DNA of 64,000 nt. It comes from Firmicutes bacterium HGW-Firmicutes-7 (lineage in GTDB: Bacteria; Bacillota; Clostridia; Lachnospirales; Vallitaleaceae). A program made the position numbers and the translations under genes. Positions 1-8,372 of this stretch are shown piece by piece. The DNA lies in the NCBI GenBank assembly GCA_002841375.1, contig PGZO01000013.1:1-64000 (forward strand). Direction: 5' to 3'. The notes under the pieces were generated by a model. It ran no database searches. It worked only from the letters and a program-made list of their open reading frames with translations, and was not told the DNA's origin. How positions within the stretch are numbered: position 1 is the first letter of the stretch; each line of letters begins with the position of its first letter.

Positions 1-98
1 TGTCTTGGTTGTTGTGTTGTTTGCTGTCTTGGTTGTTGCGTTGTTTGCTGTCTTGGTTGTTGTGTTGTTTGCTGTCTTGGTTGTTGTGTTGTTTGTTG
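1..98. repeat. 24-bp tandem repeat inside infB
   Basis: Four consecutive 24-bp units (1-24, 25-48, 49-72, 73-96), differing by single bases, encode QQTTQQPR on the minus strand. The array runs off the window edge, so the copy number is unknown. The period is a multiple of three, so gain or loss of units keeps infB in frame. Confidence 0.95.
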
Positions 99-386
99 CT
101 TTGGTTCTTCTTGAACCTTTTTAACAATATGAGATTGTTCTGCTTGAGATGTATTTTTCTTCTCTATTTTCTTTTCTTCAACTTTGTTATCAACTGATTT
201 CTTATCAACCTGATTTTTGTCCGTACCTTTGTTTTTATAATGTCCAAGAATTTTTGTCACTTCTTCATCAGAAAGTGACCCCATATGATTTTTTACTTCA
301 ATGCCAAGTTTAGTAAGCTCATCAACAAGGTCTTTATTACTAACTCCAACCTGCTTTGCGATTTCATAAACACGTATTTTTGACAT
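1..386 (-). CDS. infB: Translation initiation factor IF-2, N-terminal part (cut by window edge)
   Basis: Start and first ~128 codons of IF-2, the GTPase that places initiator tRNA on the 30S subunit; the G domain lies outside the window. The ATG at 386 follows GGAGGTGATTTA. The protein opens MSKIRVYEIAKQVGVSNKDL, typical of the IF2_N domain, and after about residue 55 turns into a charged, Lys/Glu/Gln-rich linker. Positions 1-96 are four 24-bp tandem repeats encoding the octad QQTTQQPR. It is the last visible gene of the rimP-nusA-rnpM-ylxQ-infB operon, 35 bp after ylxQ. Linkers of this kind are normally variable in IF-2; the octad repeat is specific to this sequence. Identification rests on the N-terminal domain plus the classical gene order. 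Confidence 0.93.
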   Translation of the reverse strand, partial: MSKIRVYEIAKQVGVSNKDLVDELTKLGIEVKNHMGSLSDEEVTKILGHYKNKGTDKNQVDKKSVDNKVEEKKIEKKNTSQAEQSHIVKKVQEEPKQQTTQQPRQQTTQQPRQQTTQQPRQQTTQQPR

Positions 387-421
387 TAAATCACCTCCGT
401 AAGCCTTTTAAGCCTATATTT

Positions 422-724
422 TTATTTTTCACCAATTTTTGACTTTATATTTTTTGCAAAATTAATGTCTAATATACCTAAGGTGGCTCTTACTTCCTTG
501 CCTAGCGCTTTCCCTAGCGTATATTTATCACTAAATTCAATCATTTCAACATTTCTAAACTCACACATATTTCTAAACTTCTTCTTTGTATTATCAGAAG
601 CATCCCCTGCTACAATAACAAGCTTTGCTGTTTCATCTTTAATGGATTTTTCAACCATAAATTCACCTGAGGCTAATAATCCAGCCTTCATACAAAGTCC
701 AAGTGTTGAAAAAACTTTATTCAT
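422..724 (-). CDS. ylxQ: L7Ae/YlxQ-family RNA-binding protein
   Basis: A 100-residue single-domain protein of the L7Ae/L30e/S12e/Gadd45 type, the family that binds kink-turn RNA. The glycine-rich start (GLLASGEFMVEKSIK) and the strand LVIVAGDASDNTKKKF are characteristic. It lies between rnpM and infB, as YlxQ does in Bacillota, and its ATG overlaps the rnpM stop by 8 nt, so translation is probably coupled. The exact RNA target of YlxQ is not established; a ribosome- or RNase P-associated role is inference from family and context. Confidence 0.9.
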   Translation of the reverse strand: MNKVFSTLGLCMKAGLLASGEFMVEKSIKDETAKLVIVAGDASDNTKKKFRNMCEFRNVEMIEFSDKYTLGKALGKEVRATLGILDINFAKNIKSKIGEK

Positions 725-983
725 TTTGACCCAGCTCCCTTTTCATTTGCTCATATACTTCTTCTGGTATTTGGCATTTAAAAGATCTTTCTAGGCCCTT
801 GCTTTTAATGGCCAATGCTAAGCAGTCTTGAGTAGGACAAATATATGCGCCACGTCCATTTAATTTCCCAGTAAGATCAACAAAAAATTCATCTTCTTTA
901 TTTTTGACAATTCTAATAAGACTTTTCTTGTTTTTCATCTCTTGGCACCCTATGCATTTTCTCAGTGGCATTTTCTTTTGCAT
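717..983 (-). CDS. rnpM: RNase P modulator RnpM (YlxR, DUF448)
   Basis: An 88-residue YlxR-family protein. It has the conserved N-terminal RKCIGCQEMK (metal-site-like Cys pair) and the GRGAYICP motif followed by basic residues. YlxR proteins bind the RNase P RNA and modulate its activity (family knowledge). The start is placed at ATG 983, because GAGGAG at 994-999 is its Shine-Dalgarno sequence; an upstream in-frame TTG at 1001 would sit inside that site. The gene follows nusA by 7 bp, and its RBS overlaps the nusA 3' end. Confidence 0.93.
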   Translation of the reverse strand: MQKKMPLRKCIGCQEMKNKKSLIRIVKNKEDEFFVDLTGKLNGRGAYICPTQDCLALAIKSKGLERSFKCQIPEEVYEQMKRELGQNE

Positions 984-990
984 ATAATCA

Positions 991-2166
991 CTACTCCTCA
1001 AATAAATCCTTCATTTCTTTTGATACTGCTGGCTTTGCAAATATGTCCATATCTTCTTCTAACCTATGTTCCAGTACAAATTTATTTTCAGTAGGTATAA
1101 TTACGTGATCCGTTTCCAAAATAAAATTAGTGTCTTTCGCTTGAGTCTCACTTTTAATATCTATTTTATAGCCAGTGAGTTTTGCTGCTAATCTTGCGTT
1201 TTGACCTTCTTTACCAATGGCTAAGGACAACTGATAATCTGGAACAACTACCTTGGCACTTTTCATTTTAATGTCTACAGCTACTTTAACAACCTTTGAT
1301 GGGCTTAAAGCTGCTGAAATAAACTTAGATGGATCTTCACTCCAAGGTACAATATCAATTTTTTCACCCTTTAATTCGTGAACTATTATTCCAACCCTTG
1401 AACCATTATGTCCTACACAAGAACCTACTGGATCCACATTAGGATTGTTAGAATATACAGCGATCTTTGTTCTAGAACCTGCTTCTCTTGATATAGATTT
1501 TATTTCAACAACACCATCATGTACTTCTGGTACTTCTTGTTCAAATAAACGTTTGATAAGCTCTGGATGAGTTCTAGATACATAAATTTTAGGGCCCTTA
1601 GTACTTTCTTTAACTTCAATTACATACACCTTCAAACGTTCATTCGGTGGATATACTTCTCCAGGTACTTGTTCTTTGTCAACGAGCATTGCATCAATTT
1701 TACCTAAATTGACCACTACACTCCCCTTAACTTCTCTCTGAATAATACCTGTAACAATTTCTTTTTCTTTTGTGATATATTGGCTGAAAAGCACATCTCT
1801 TTCAGCTTCTCTAATCTTTTGAACTACAACCTGTTTTGCTTTTCCAGCTGCTATTCTACCAAAATTCTTCGGTGTTACTTCAATGTTAACAATGTCCCCG
1901 AGTTCGTACGCTTTATCAATCTCTTTCGCTTTTTCAAGGGAGATGGTAAGGTGTGGATCCTCTACAGTTTCAACAACTTCCTTTTCTGCGTATACAGTAA
2001 CATCTCCTTTGTCTCTGTCAATAATAACCTTAATATTTTGTGATGTGCCGTAGTTATTTTTGCACGCCGTTATAAGCGAATTTTCTATTGCTTCAATTAA
2101 GATGTCTTTGCTAATGCCTTTTTCTTTCTCAATTTGATTCAATGCTAGAATAAATTCTGCATTCAT
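991..2166 (-). CDS. nusA: Transcription termination/antitermination factor NusA
   Basis: A 391-residue NusA, the usual length for Bacillota, which lack the C-terminal acidic repeats of proteobacterial NusA. Order: N-terminal RNA polymerase-binding domain (about 1-125), S1 domain (about 130-200, around VKGSVVVNLGKIDAMLVDKE), then two KH domains with GSCVGHNGSRV and SLAIGKEGQNARLAAKLTG. It modulates pausing, intrinsic termination and antitermination. The RBS GGAGGATTAGAAGAA precedes ATG 2166. It is second in the operon, 27 bp after rimP. Confidence 0.98.
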   Translation of the reverse strand: MNAEFILALNQIEKEKGISKDILIEAIENSLITACKNNYGTSQNIKVIIDRDKGDVTVYAEKEVVETVEDPHLTISLEKAKEIDKAYELGDIVNIEVTPKNFGRIAAGKAKQVVVQKIREAERDVLFSQYITKEKEIVTGIIQREVKGSVVVNLGKIDAMLVDKEQVPGEVYPPNERLKVYVIEVKESTKGPKIYVSRTHPELIKRLFEQEVPEVHDGVVEIKSISREAGSRTKIAVYSNNPNVDPVGSCVGHNGSRVGIIVHELKGEKIDIVPWSEDPSKFISAALSPSKVVKVAVDIKMKSAKVVVPDYQLSLAIGKEGQNARLAAKLTGYKIDIKSETQAKDTNFILETDHVIIPTENKFVLEHRLEEDMDIFAKPAVSKEMKDLFEE

Positions 2167-2193
2167 TTCTTCTAATCCTCCTTAAAAATATAT

Positions 2194-2658
2194 TTAAAAG
2201 ATAACAGCCAGTCTAATAATCGCAATATCTTTTCTGTTAAATGTCATGTTACCTTCTTCATTACTAATTACTACTTGATCTGAATCAAAGCTTTTCAATG
2301 TTCCTACAAACTCTTTTTCGTTTTTGGCAGCTTTATAGAGCTTTATTTCAACAGCTTTACCAATGCTTCTTGTGAAATCCTTGTCTTTTTTTAATGGCCT
2401 ACTAAGTCCTGGTGAACTTACTTCAAGAATATATGGATCTTTAATTGGATCCTTTTTGTCTATCTCCACATCAAGGGCTCTACTAACGACTTCGCAATCA
2501 TCAACGGTTACGCCGCCTTCTTTGTCAATATAAATTCTTAAATACCAAGTACCTGCCTCTTTTACATACTCTACATCTACAAGCTCATAATTGTTTTGTT
2601 GTAAAATTGGATCTAACATTTGTTCTATGAGCTTTTCGATTTGCTCTTTAAAGGACAT
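2194..2658 (-). CDS. rimP: Ribosome maturation factor RimP
   Basis: A 154-residue RimP, required for 30S subunit maturation. It shows the family patterns GTWYLRIYIDKEGGVTVDDC and DPYILEVSSPGLSRPLK. The start is ATG 2658 with GGGGTGATGTA upstream. It is the first gene of the nusA operon, and the 270 bp upstream hold the likely promoter and a copy of a dispersed repeat (2683-2730). Confidence 0.97.
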   Translation of the reverse strand: MSFKEQIEKLIEQMLDPILQQNNYELVDVEYVKEAGTWYLRIYIDKEGGVTVDDCEVVSRALDVEIDKKDPIKDPYILEVSSPGLSRPLKKDKDFTRSIGKAVEIKLYKAAKNEKEFVGTLKSFDSDQVVISNEEGNMTFNRKDIAIIRLAVIF

Positions 2659-2682
2659 TACATCACCCCTTTCACCTAAAAT

Positions 2683-2730
2683 AAGAATCGTCTACATAAG
2701 TTAACCCCGCGTATCTATTTTCCGCTTTTC
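2683..2730 (-). repeat. Short interspersed repeat, family 2, copy R3 (diverged)
   Basis: On the minus strand it begins GAAAAGCGGAAAATAGAT and ends near GACGATTCTT. It resembles the better copies at 35635-35685 and 42030-42109, and like the latter is preceded by CTGCATAA. It lies in the rimP leader. Divergence makes membership less certain. Confidence 0.4.
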
Positions 2731-2735
2731 AGGCT

Positions 2736-2764
2736 TGTTTATGCAGAACTTTTCCCCTAGTCAA
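2736..2764 (-). promoter_or_regulatory. Candidate sigma-A promoter for rimP-nusA-infB
   Basis: Minus strand TTGACT (2759-2764), 17-nt spacer, TAAACA (2736-2741). The -35 is good and the -10 is weak. It is the best candidate seen between the patatin terminator and rimP. Confidence 0.3.
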
Positions 2765-2825
2765 TAATAGACAGAAAAGTTGGATTTTCAAGCTCTTAGA
2801 GAACTTTCCTAGTCTAAAATAACAA

Positions 2826-2846
2826 GAGTGGACCAAAAGTCCACTC
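2826..2846 (-). terminator. Hairpin terminator of the patatin-like gene
   Basis: Perfect 8-bp stem GAGTGGAC/GTCCACTC with a 5-nt loop, about 80 bp beyond the patatin stop. On the minus strand it is followed by TTGTTATTTT. Confidence 0.6.
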
Positions 2847-2928
2847 CCTGTTTATTGTATATACGATTTATCATCTCTTCTATTATAGCACTGTTCATAG
2901 TTATTGACAAGAACTATTATGAAAATTT

Positions 2929-3909
2929 TTACACTACGGGGGTTTTTCCATTTATTATATACTTATAGGTAGCTTGATATCCTTCCTTAATAAGCAGCTC
3001 TTTTTCTTCGTACGTTAAATCAAAATCTAAAGTACTAATATGTTTATGATCAATAAATACAGTACGGTACGCATTACCACCTCGGAAGCAATATTCATTT
3101 GCAACGTTTCTAATCGCTTCATAAGTACATGCAATATGTTGCCACAGGTTTTTATCTTCTCTTCTAGAAGGAGTTAAAATATCATCCTTTGAAGACAAAA
3201 TAAATCCTAAAGTGTTATCGGCAGGACAAGCTTCATCAAAAATTTCAATTGGATAGTTATACATCGTTCCCCCATCCACATAAATATCTTTTTCCCATTC
3301 AAAAGGTCTATAAATAAAAGGAATTGACATTGATGCTCTAACGGAAGCTACCACAGGCATATTCGGTGTATCCACGTGATTGGCGATTACAGTTTTCCCA
3401 TAATTCAAGTTGCATAGTACACAATAAAGTTCTTTTCCTGTTGCTTCATAGAGTTGTCTATAGGTTGTTTTATCATCAAACCCTTTTCGTCTAAACATAT
3501 AGATTAGCCATTTTGTAAAATAACTTCCATCACAAAGGCCTCTATACGCTACCTCATCATATAAAACCAATGCCGAAGTCATGGGCTCCAATAACATCTT
3601 CGGATTATCTGCTAACTCTTCTATATTTACTCTGGATTCTTCTAGGAAATTTTTATAGTCTACAGCCATCATATGACGATACAGCTCTTTTCCCTTCATT
3701 CCAATTGCAAGTAAAGAAGCTATTATCATACCTGCACTGGCTCCTGAATATCTTCTAACTTCTTGCATTACGCCCAATTCTTCCAAGGCTTTTACTACAC
3801 CTAAGTATGCAATCCCTTTTATACCCCCTCCACTAAATACAAGATTTTTGGGCGTTGTAACGGGATTTTCATTTTCTAAAGCATCTGTTCTACATAAATA
3901 ATATTTCAT
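2929..3909 (-). CDS. Patatin-like phospholipase family protein
   Basis: A 326-residue patatin-like acyl hydrolase. It has the oxyanion-hole motif SGGGIKG (residues 26-32), the nucleophile elbow GASAG with Ser58, and the catalytic Asp of VDGG (Asp212), which completes the Ser-Asp dyad. No signal peptide or membrane segment is visible, so it should act in the cytosol or be injected by other means. It stands alone, between its own terminator and the sod terminator. The ATG at 3909 has only a weak purine-rich RBS. The family hydrolyses phospholipids or other acyl esters; the substrate cannot be told. Confidence 0.92.
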   Translation of the reverse strand: MKYYLCRTDALENENPVTTPKNLVFSGGGIKGIAYLGVVKALEELGVMQEVRRYSGASAGMIIASLLAIGMKGKELYRHMMAVDYKNFLEESRVNIEELADNPKMLLEPMTSALVLYDEVAYRGLCDGSYFTKWLIYMFRRKGFDDKTTYRQLYEATGKELYCVLCNLNYGKTVIANHVDTPNMPVVASVRASMSIPFIYRPFEWEKDIYVDGGTMYNYPIEIFDEACPADNTLGFILSSKDDILTPSRREDKNLWQHIACTYEAIRNVANEYCFRGGNAYRTVFIDHKHISTLDFDLTYEEKELLIKEGYQATYKYIINGKTPVV

Positions 3910-3965
3910 AATAAAATTCGCTTTCTTGCCTATTTATCTTATTCTATGTATATAAAACCTCGAGT

Positions 3966-4129
3966 ATGACCTTCCAAAATTCTCCTGAAATAATTCTTGA
4001 AGATTTCTTTACACAAACAGATGTTCGTTCTATTGCTTTCTTCACTCTGGAATCCAACCTGTTACAGGTGGAATTGGAGAAGACGATTATCCTGTTATGA
4101 CAAGCAAATGGATTTTATTTAAAATATAG
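3966..4129 (+). pseudogene. Possible decayed plus-strand gene fragment with frameshift
   Basis: Two overlapping short plus-strand frames together read like one protein tail. Frame 1 starts at ATG 3966 and reads SPEIILEDFFTQTDVRSIAF. Near 4040-4050 the sensible reading shifts to another frame, GIQPVTGGIGEDDYPVMTSK, and ends at TAG 4127. A hairpin begins directly at 4130. The second peptide has a protein-like composition (Gly/Asp/Pro turn, hydrophobic end WILFKI). No family is recognised. This could instead be chance in a 265-bp intergenic region. Confidence 0.3.
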
Positions 4130-4157
4130 CACAAGAGCGACCAAAGTCGCTCTTGTG
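4130..4157 (-). terminator. Terminator hairpin after sod
   Basis: Perfect 12-bp stem CACAAGAGCGAC/GTCGCTCTTGTG with a 4-nt loop, 18 bp beyond the sod stop. On the minus strand it is followed by CTATATTTTAAAT. The stem is symmetrical, so it could also stop plus-strand transcripts. Confidence 0.75.
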
Positions 4158-4174
4158 TCAAAAAACTCTTTTCC

Positions 4175-4771
4175 TTATGAGAAAATCTCTAAATACCTTA
4201 TATTTACTACTTCCCAATTGATGTTATTAATAAAAACATCGATATATTCTTTTTTTTGAATTCCATAATCAATCATATACGCATGTTCATAAACATCCAA
4301 TACCAACAAAGGTATCGTTAATATTGTACTACCTACATCATGGGCATCTTGGCCAATGACATGTAACCCCTCGTCTAATGGGTCCCATACTAAAACAGCC
4401 CATCCCCTCATAGCCATACCAACTGCTTTGAATTTATTAATAAAATGCTCCATGCTACCAAAATCATCAACGATAGCATCAACAATAGGAGGAAAAGGTC
4501 TCTTGCCTGCGCCAATAATGTTTTCGAAATAAAGCTCATGGAGCTTAACACCATTTAAAGAATAACTTTCTGCCAGTTTCAAGCTTCTTATTCTACTAAA
4601 AACATTATTTGTTCCTTCAAAGTTTTTATCTTCAATAAGTAATGTTCTTACTAGATTAAGCTTTTGTACATAATTGTTATATAACTGTTCATGCTGTGAC
4701 AGCTGACTTTGCGACAAGCCGCAGACTCCATGAAAGTTATATTTCTTTGCTTCAATTTTCTCCATAATCAT
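4175..4771 (-). CDS. Fe/Mn superoxide dismutase
   Basis: A 198-residue Fe/Mn superoxide dismutase of the clostridial branch. The four metal ligands are His27 (in QHEQLYNNYV), His78 (KLHELYF), Asp159 and His163 (DVYEHAY). The outer-sphere Gln lies in GQDAHD near residue 141. No signal peptide is seen. The enzyme converts superoxide to O2 and H2O2. It lies just after spoIVA on the same strand, with a hairpin between. Two starts, 4771 and 4765, are possible and differ by two residues. Iron and manganese forms cannot be separated by eye. Confidence 0.93.
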   Translation of the reverse strand: MIMEKIEAKKYNFHGVCGLSQSQLSQHEQLYNNYVQKLNLVRTLLIEDKNFEGTNNVFSRIRSLKLAESYSLNGVKLHELYFENIIGAGKRPFPPIVDAIVDDFGSMEHFINKFKAVGMAMRGWAVLVWDPLDEGLHVIGQDAHDVGSTILTIPLLVLDVYEHAYMIDYGIQKKEYIDVFINNINWEVVNIRYLEIFS

Positions 4772-4797
4772 CCCACTTTACTTTCAATTTTAGTTCT

Positions 4798-4835
4798 GAA
4801 GTAAAAACTCCACTTGATTGTGAAGTTCTTACTTC
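4798..4835 (-). terminator. Hairpin between spoIVA and sod
   Basis: GAAGTAA/TTACTTC outer stem with inner AACT/AGTT and CAC/GTG pairs separated by single mismatches. It lies 40 bp past the spoIVA stop. No good U-tract follows, so it may attenuate rather than fully stop readthrough into sod. Confidence 0.45.
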
Positions 4836-4874
4836 GTGTATTGTAAAAAATACTTGTTCTCCACATTCATCAGA

Positions 4875-6356
4875 TTAGATAATAATACAAATTAGTCCGC
4901 CATTTCCTTCATTCATAATTTTCTTTAAGGTTTCTTGTAGTTTTAATTGGGTATCTACGGGCATTCTGTAAATTTTGTTTTGAAGTCCGTCATTTACTAG
5001 TTCATGTAGAGATCTGCCAAATATGTTAGAATTCCATATGGTTTTTGGGTCATTCTCGAATTCGCTCATAATATAGTTCATAAAATCTTCACTTTGTTTT
5101 TCAGTACCAACAATTGGAGAGACTTCAGTTTCTATATCGCATTTAATCATATGGATCGTAGGTGCACTTGCTTTTAGTTTTACGCCAAATCTATTTCCTT
5201 GCTTAACTATTTCTGGTTCATCTAGTACCAAGTCTTCAATATGAGGTGAAACAATTCCGTATCCATGTAATGAAACATCTGCAAGCGCCTTTTCAACTTG
5301 TTCATATTTTTTCTTAACCTTACCAAGTTTTTTAATGAGGGAAATAAATTGATACTCTCCTTCCACCTCACTTCCTATTAAATCGCTTAGTACGTTATAA
5401 TAGTAATCGTCTTTTATTTTAATATCCATGCTTGCTGAGCCATCTGATAAAGAAATTTTGTCTAAATTAATTTTATCTACGTATTCATTCACAAAAGCAA
5501 GCATTGCAGGTTTTTTAATATCTCGTATCGTATTGATATTCCTAATTGTATCTCTTGCAGTTCCTATTAAGCTTTCTTTGAGCCAGTGATCATTATCAAG
5601 CACTTCAATCCATTTTGGCACATTAAAATTAAGAGAAGAAACCGGAAACTCAAATAATACGTTTTCAAATATTTTTTCTACGTCTTCTTTACGAAGTTGC
5701 TCACAGTTACAAGGTATTGTTGTAACACCATATTTCTTTTCAAGCTCATTAACCAAATCCGATGTAACGTCAGAAAAAGGCCTAATAGTGTTCAAAATAA
5801 GAACAAAGGGCTTGCCAATCTTCTTAAGTTCAGCAACAGTCTTTTCTTCTGCTTTTACATAATGATCTCCTGGAATCTCTCCGAAAGACCCGTCGGTTGT
5901 AACAACAATTCCAATAGTAGAATGGTCATTAATAACTTTCTTAGTTCCTATCTCAGCTGCTTCAGTAAATGGTATTTCATGATTAAACCAAGGTGTTTTA
6001 ACCATACGAGGCATATCTTGTTCAAGATGGCCCGAAGCTCCATCTACCATATATCCCACACAGTCAATTAACCGAATATCAAATTCAATATCCTCTCCCA
6101 ATGAAATCCTTGCAGCTTCTTGTGGAATAAACTTAGGCTCTGTTGTCATTATGGTTTTTCCTGCTGAACTTTGAGGTAACTCATCTTTTGCTCTTTCTTT
6201 CATATGAACATTATCTATATTAGGTATTACAAATAAATCCATAAAACGTTTGATAAAGGTAGATTTACCCGTTCTGACTGGCCCGACGACACCTATGTAT
6301 ATTTCTCCGTTTGTTCTTGCTTTAATGTCACTATAAACATCGTATTCTTCAAACAT
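4875..6356 (-). CDS. spoIVA: Stage IV sporulation protein A
   Basis: A 493-residue SpoIVA, the ATPase that polymerises on the mother-cell face of the forespore and anchors the coat. The Walker A motif GPVRTGKST lies at about residues 24-32, and the protein ends in the conserved hydrophobic tail GGLICIII that contacts the outer forespore membrane system through SpoVM (family knowledge). The start is set at ATG 6356, preceded by GGAGGATTTTT; an in-frame ATG at 6374 would lie upstream of that RBS. Upstream, GTCTAAT and CATATATT at 14-nt spacing are a loose sigma-E-like pair (weak). It is firm evidence for an endospore former. Confidence 0.98.
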   Translation of the reverse strand: MFEEYDVYSDIKARTNGEIYIGVVGPVRTGKSTFIKRFMDLFVIPNIDNVHMKERAKDELPQSSAGKTIMTTEPKFIPQEAARISLGEDIEFDIRLIDCVGYMVDGASGHLEQDMPRMVKTPWFNHEIPFTEAAEIGTKKVINDHSTIGIVVTTDGSFGEIPGDHYVKAEEKTVAELKKIGKPFVLILNTIRPFSDVTSDLVNELEKKYGVTTIPCNCEQLRKEDVEKIFENVLFEFPVSSLNFNVPKWIEVLDNDHWLKESLIGTARDTIRNINTIRDIKKPAMLAFVNEYVDKINLDKISLSDGSASMDIKIKDDYYYNVLSDLIGSEVEGEYQFISLIKKLGKVKKKYEQVEKALADVSLHGYGIVSPHIEDLVLDEPEIVKQGNRFGVKLKASAPTIHMIKCDIETEVSPIVGTEKQSEDFMNYIMSEFENDPKTIWNSNIFGRSLHELVNDGLQNKIYRMPVDTQLKLQETLKKIMNEGNGGLICIII

Positions 6357-6453
6357 AAAAATCCTCCTACACATATTTTCTCATAGATAAATATATGTAG
6401 AAGGATTATCAATTAGACTAGGTTGCTAATAATTAGCAAACATCTTATATACT

Positions 6454-7071
6454 TTACAATTGAACGGATTCCATGATTTCTTTTTCAATAGTCTTTACAT
6501 ATACTTCAATCTTATTAATTTCCACAAAAGTTCTTTCCACAAAATCAACATCTTTAATCGAGCTAAGATTAATCTTCACATTATAAATAGCTGACAAAGC
6601 GGAAGTTCTTGCCATCATAGCAGAAACGATACCATCAGTAACTGCATTCTTATTGCCTGTATTTACTACTTCCTTTGATAGTTGAATGATTTCATATGAT
6701 TTTCTGGCAACCTCTAAAGGTACTAATGCCGCATACTTTGTACACGCTTGAATTTTATTGCTTCTAAATTCTTGTTCCTCTTTTGAATTCTTTGGTAATT
6801 TATAAGCTGCCATAACTTCCTTGAAAGCGTCTGAATCTCGATCAATTTCTTTGATCAATTCAGCTCTAAGCACCCCAGCTTTTTGTGCCACTTGTTTCAT
6901 CTCATCGGATACGTTTTCATATGCCTTCTTACCTATCGTAAGGTTTGCCACCATTTCAACTAAGGCTGCAGCTGTTGCACCGCTTTGAGCAGCTATACTT
7001 CCTCCGCCTGGAACGGGATTACTAGATGCCGTTTCATTTAAAAACTCAACAATCGATTTATCAATCAGCAT
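6454..7071 (-). CDS. Formimidoyltetrahydrofolate cyclodeaminase (FTCD C-domain family)
   Basis: A 205-residue all-helical protein of the FTCD_C/FchA family, with the conserved start SSNPVPGGGSIAAQSGATAA. It should turn 5-formimino-THF into 5,10-methenyl-THF plus ammonia, the last step of the folate branch of histidine breakdown. It is the last gene of the hut cluster, 49 bp after hutI, and supplies the activity that in animals is fused to the formiminotransferase. GAAGGAGCAGAAAAT precedes the ATG. Family members also act in glycine and purine fermentation, but the context favours histidine. Confidence 0.9.
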   Translation of the reverse strand: MLIDKSIVEFLNETASSNPVPGGGSIAAQSGATAAALVEMVANLTIGKKAYENVSDEMKQVAQKAGVLRAELIKEIDRDSDAFKEVMAAYKLPKNSKEEQEFRSNKIQACTKYAALVPLEVARKSYEIIQLSKEVVNTGNKNAVTDGIVSAMMARTSALSAIYNVKINLSSIKDVDFVERTFVEINKIEVYVKTIEKEIMESVQL

Positions 7072-7120
7072 ATTTTCTGCTCCTTCTACACCTACTTAAT
7101 CACAATAATAGTTACGTTAT

Positions 7121-8368
7121 TTATCTTTCACAAATTTGTCCCTTTTTTATAACTGTTTCTACTGCACTTACTCCAATATGGTAAGATAAAAAATGGTAGG
7201 ATGGACAGTCATGAATGACGACGTCTGCAATCTTACCTACATCTAAACTCCCGATATTTTCAGCTCGATTAAGTGCTGCAGCACCATTAATAGTAAGTGC
7301 CGTTATAACTTCTTCCGTTGTCATACTCATTTGAAGTGTTGCGAGTGCTATGATTAAAGGAATTGATTCACTATAGCAACTTCCTGGATTAAAATCAGAA
7401 GCTAACGCTACAGCTAATCCTTGATCAATCATATATCTTGCTCTGGCATAAGGTTTTTTCAAAGAAAAGGCAGTACCTGGTAGCAAGGTCGCTATTGTAC
7501 CACTGACCTTCATCCTTTCAAGTCCTTCATCTGAAGCCATTAACAAATGGTCTGCCGACACTGCTTCCATATCTGCTGAAAACTTAGCGCCTCCTAAGTC
7601 TACGATCTCATCAGCATGTATTTTAATTTTAAAACCCATTTCTTTTGCTTTTAGTAACAGTCGCTCAGACTGCTCCACAGAAAAAACACCCTCTTCGCAA
7701 AACACATCACAATACTCTGCAAGCTGACCATTTGCTACCTCAGGAAGCACCTCTTCTAATAAATATTCAATATAATCATCTGCTCTGTTCTGGAATTCAT
7801 CTGGAACTGAATGAGCACCCATAAAGGTAGCCACAATATCTAATGGATGCTTTTCATTAAGTTCTTTCATGACCTTTAATTGTTTCATTTCCGTATCAAA
7901 ATCAAGACCATAACCACTTTTACCTTCCACAGTTGTAACGCCAAACCCAAGCATACTATTTAGCCTTTTCATTCCTGCATTTAATAGCTCATTATGACTA
8001 GCTTCTCTTGTTGCACCAACGCTATTGGCAATACCACCGCCACGTTTCATAATAGACATGTAGTCTTCACCTTTAAGACGCCAACCATATTCTTCAGCTC
8101 GGTAACCGCCAAATACAAAGTGTGTATGAGAGTCTACATAGCCTGGCAAAACAATTTTATTTCTTGCATCTATTACTATGCTATTTTTTTCTAAGTCTTC
8201 GTTAACAATGTCCTTCGTTTCACCAACCGCTTTAATCATGCCTTCTTCAATAATAATTGCACCATTATAAATAATATCCAGCTGGTTCATATCCTTGCCT
8301 TTTTTAGCAGCAAAGCCACTACAGGTTATAAGCTCGTTTGCATTTTTGATAATAATTCTATCTGTCAT
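7121..8368 (-). CDS. hutI: Imidazolonepropionase
   Basis: A 415-residue amidohydrolase that opens imidazolone propionate to N-formimino-L-glutamate. The metal-binding SHTHF motif lies at about residues 80-84; a later His is in IHADEIVDLGGAKFSA and the catalytic Asp in ALASDFNPGSC. The start is ATG 8368: GGGGAGTGATAAA upstream is its RBS and overlaps the ftcD stop. The TTG 15 nt further up would lie before this site. Only 4 bp separate it from ftcD, so coupling is likely. Confidence 0.97.
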   Translation of the reverse strand: MTDRIIIKNANELITCSGFAAKKGKDMNQLDIIYNGAIIIEEGMIKAVGETKDIVNEDLEKNSIVIDARNKIVLPGYVDSHTHFVFGGYRAEEYGWRLKGEDYMSIMKRGGGIANSVGATREASHNELLNAGMKRLNSMLGFGVTTVEGKSGYGLDFDTEMKQLKVMKELNEKHPLDIVATFMGAHSVPDEFQNRADDYIEYLLEEVLPEVANGQLAEYCDVFCEEGVFSVEQSERLLLKAKEMGFKIKIHADEIVDLGGAKFSADMEAVSADHLLMASDEGLERMKVSGTIATLLPGTAFSLKKPYARARYMIDQGLAVALASDFNPGSCYSESIPLIIALATLQMSMTTEEVITALTINGAAALNRAENIGSLDVGKIADVVIHDCPSYHFLSYHIGVSAVETVIKKGQICER

Positions 8369-8372
8369 TTTA

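Noticed and set aside
9-197. Plus-strand frame rich in Leu/Cys/Trp (MLCCLLSWLLR...)
   Set aside because: It is the reverse strand of the infB 24-bp repeat; no RBS, and the opposite frame is a conserved gene.
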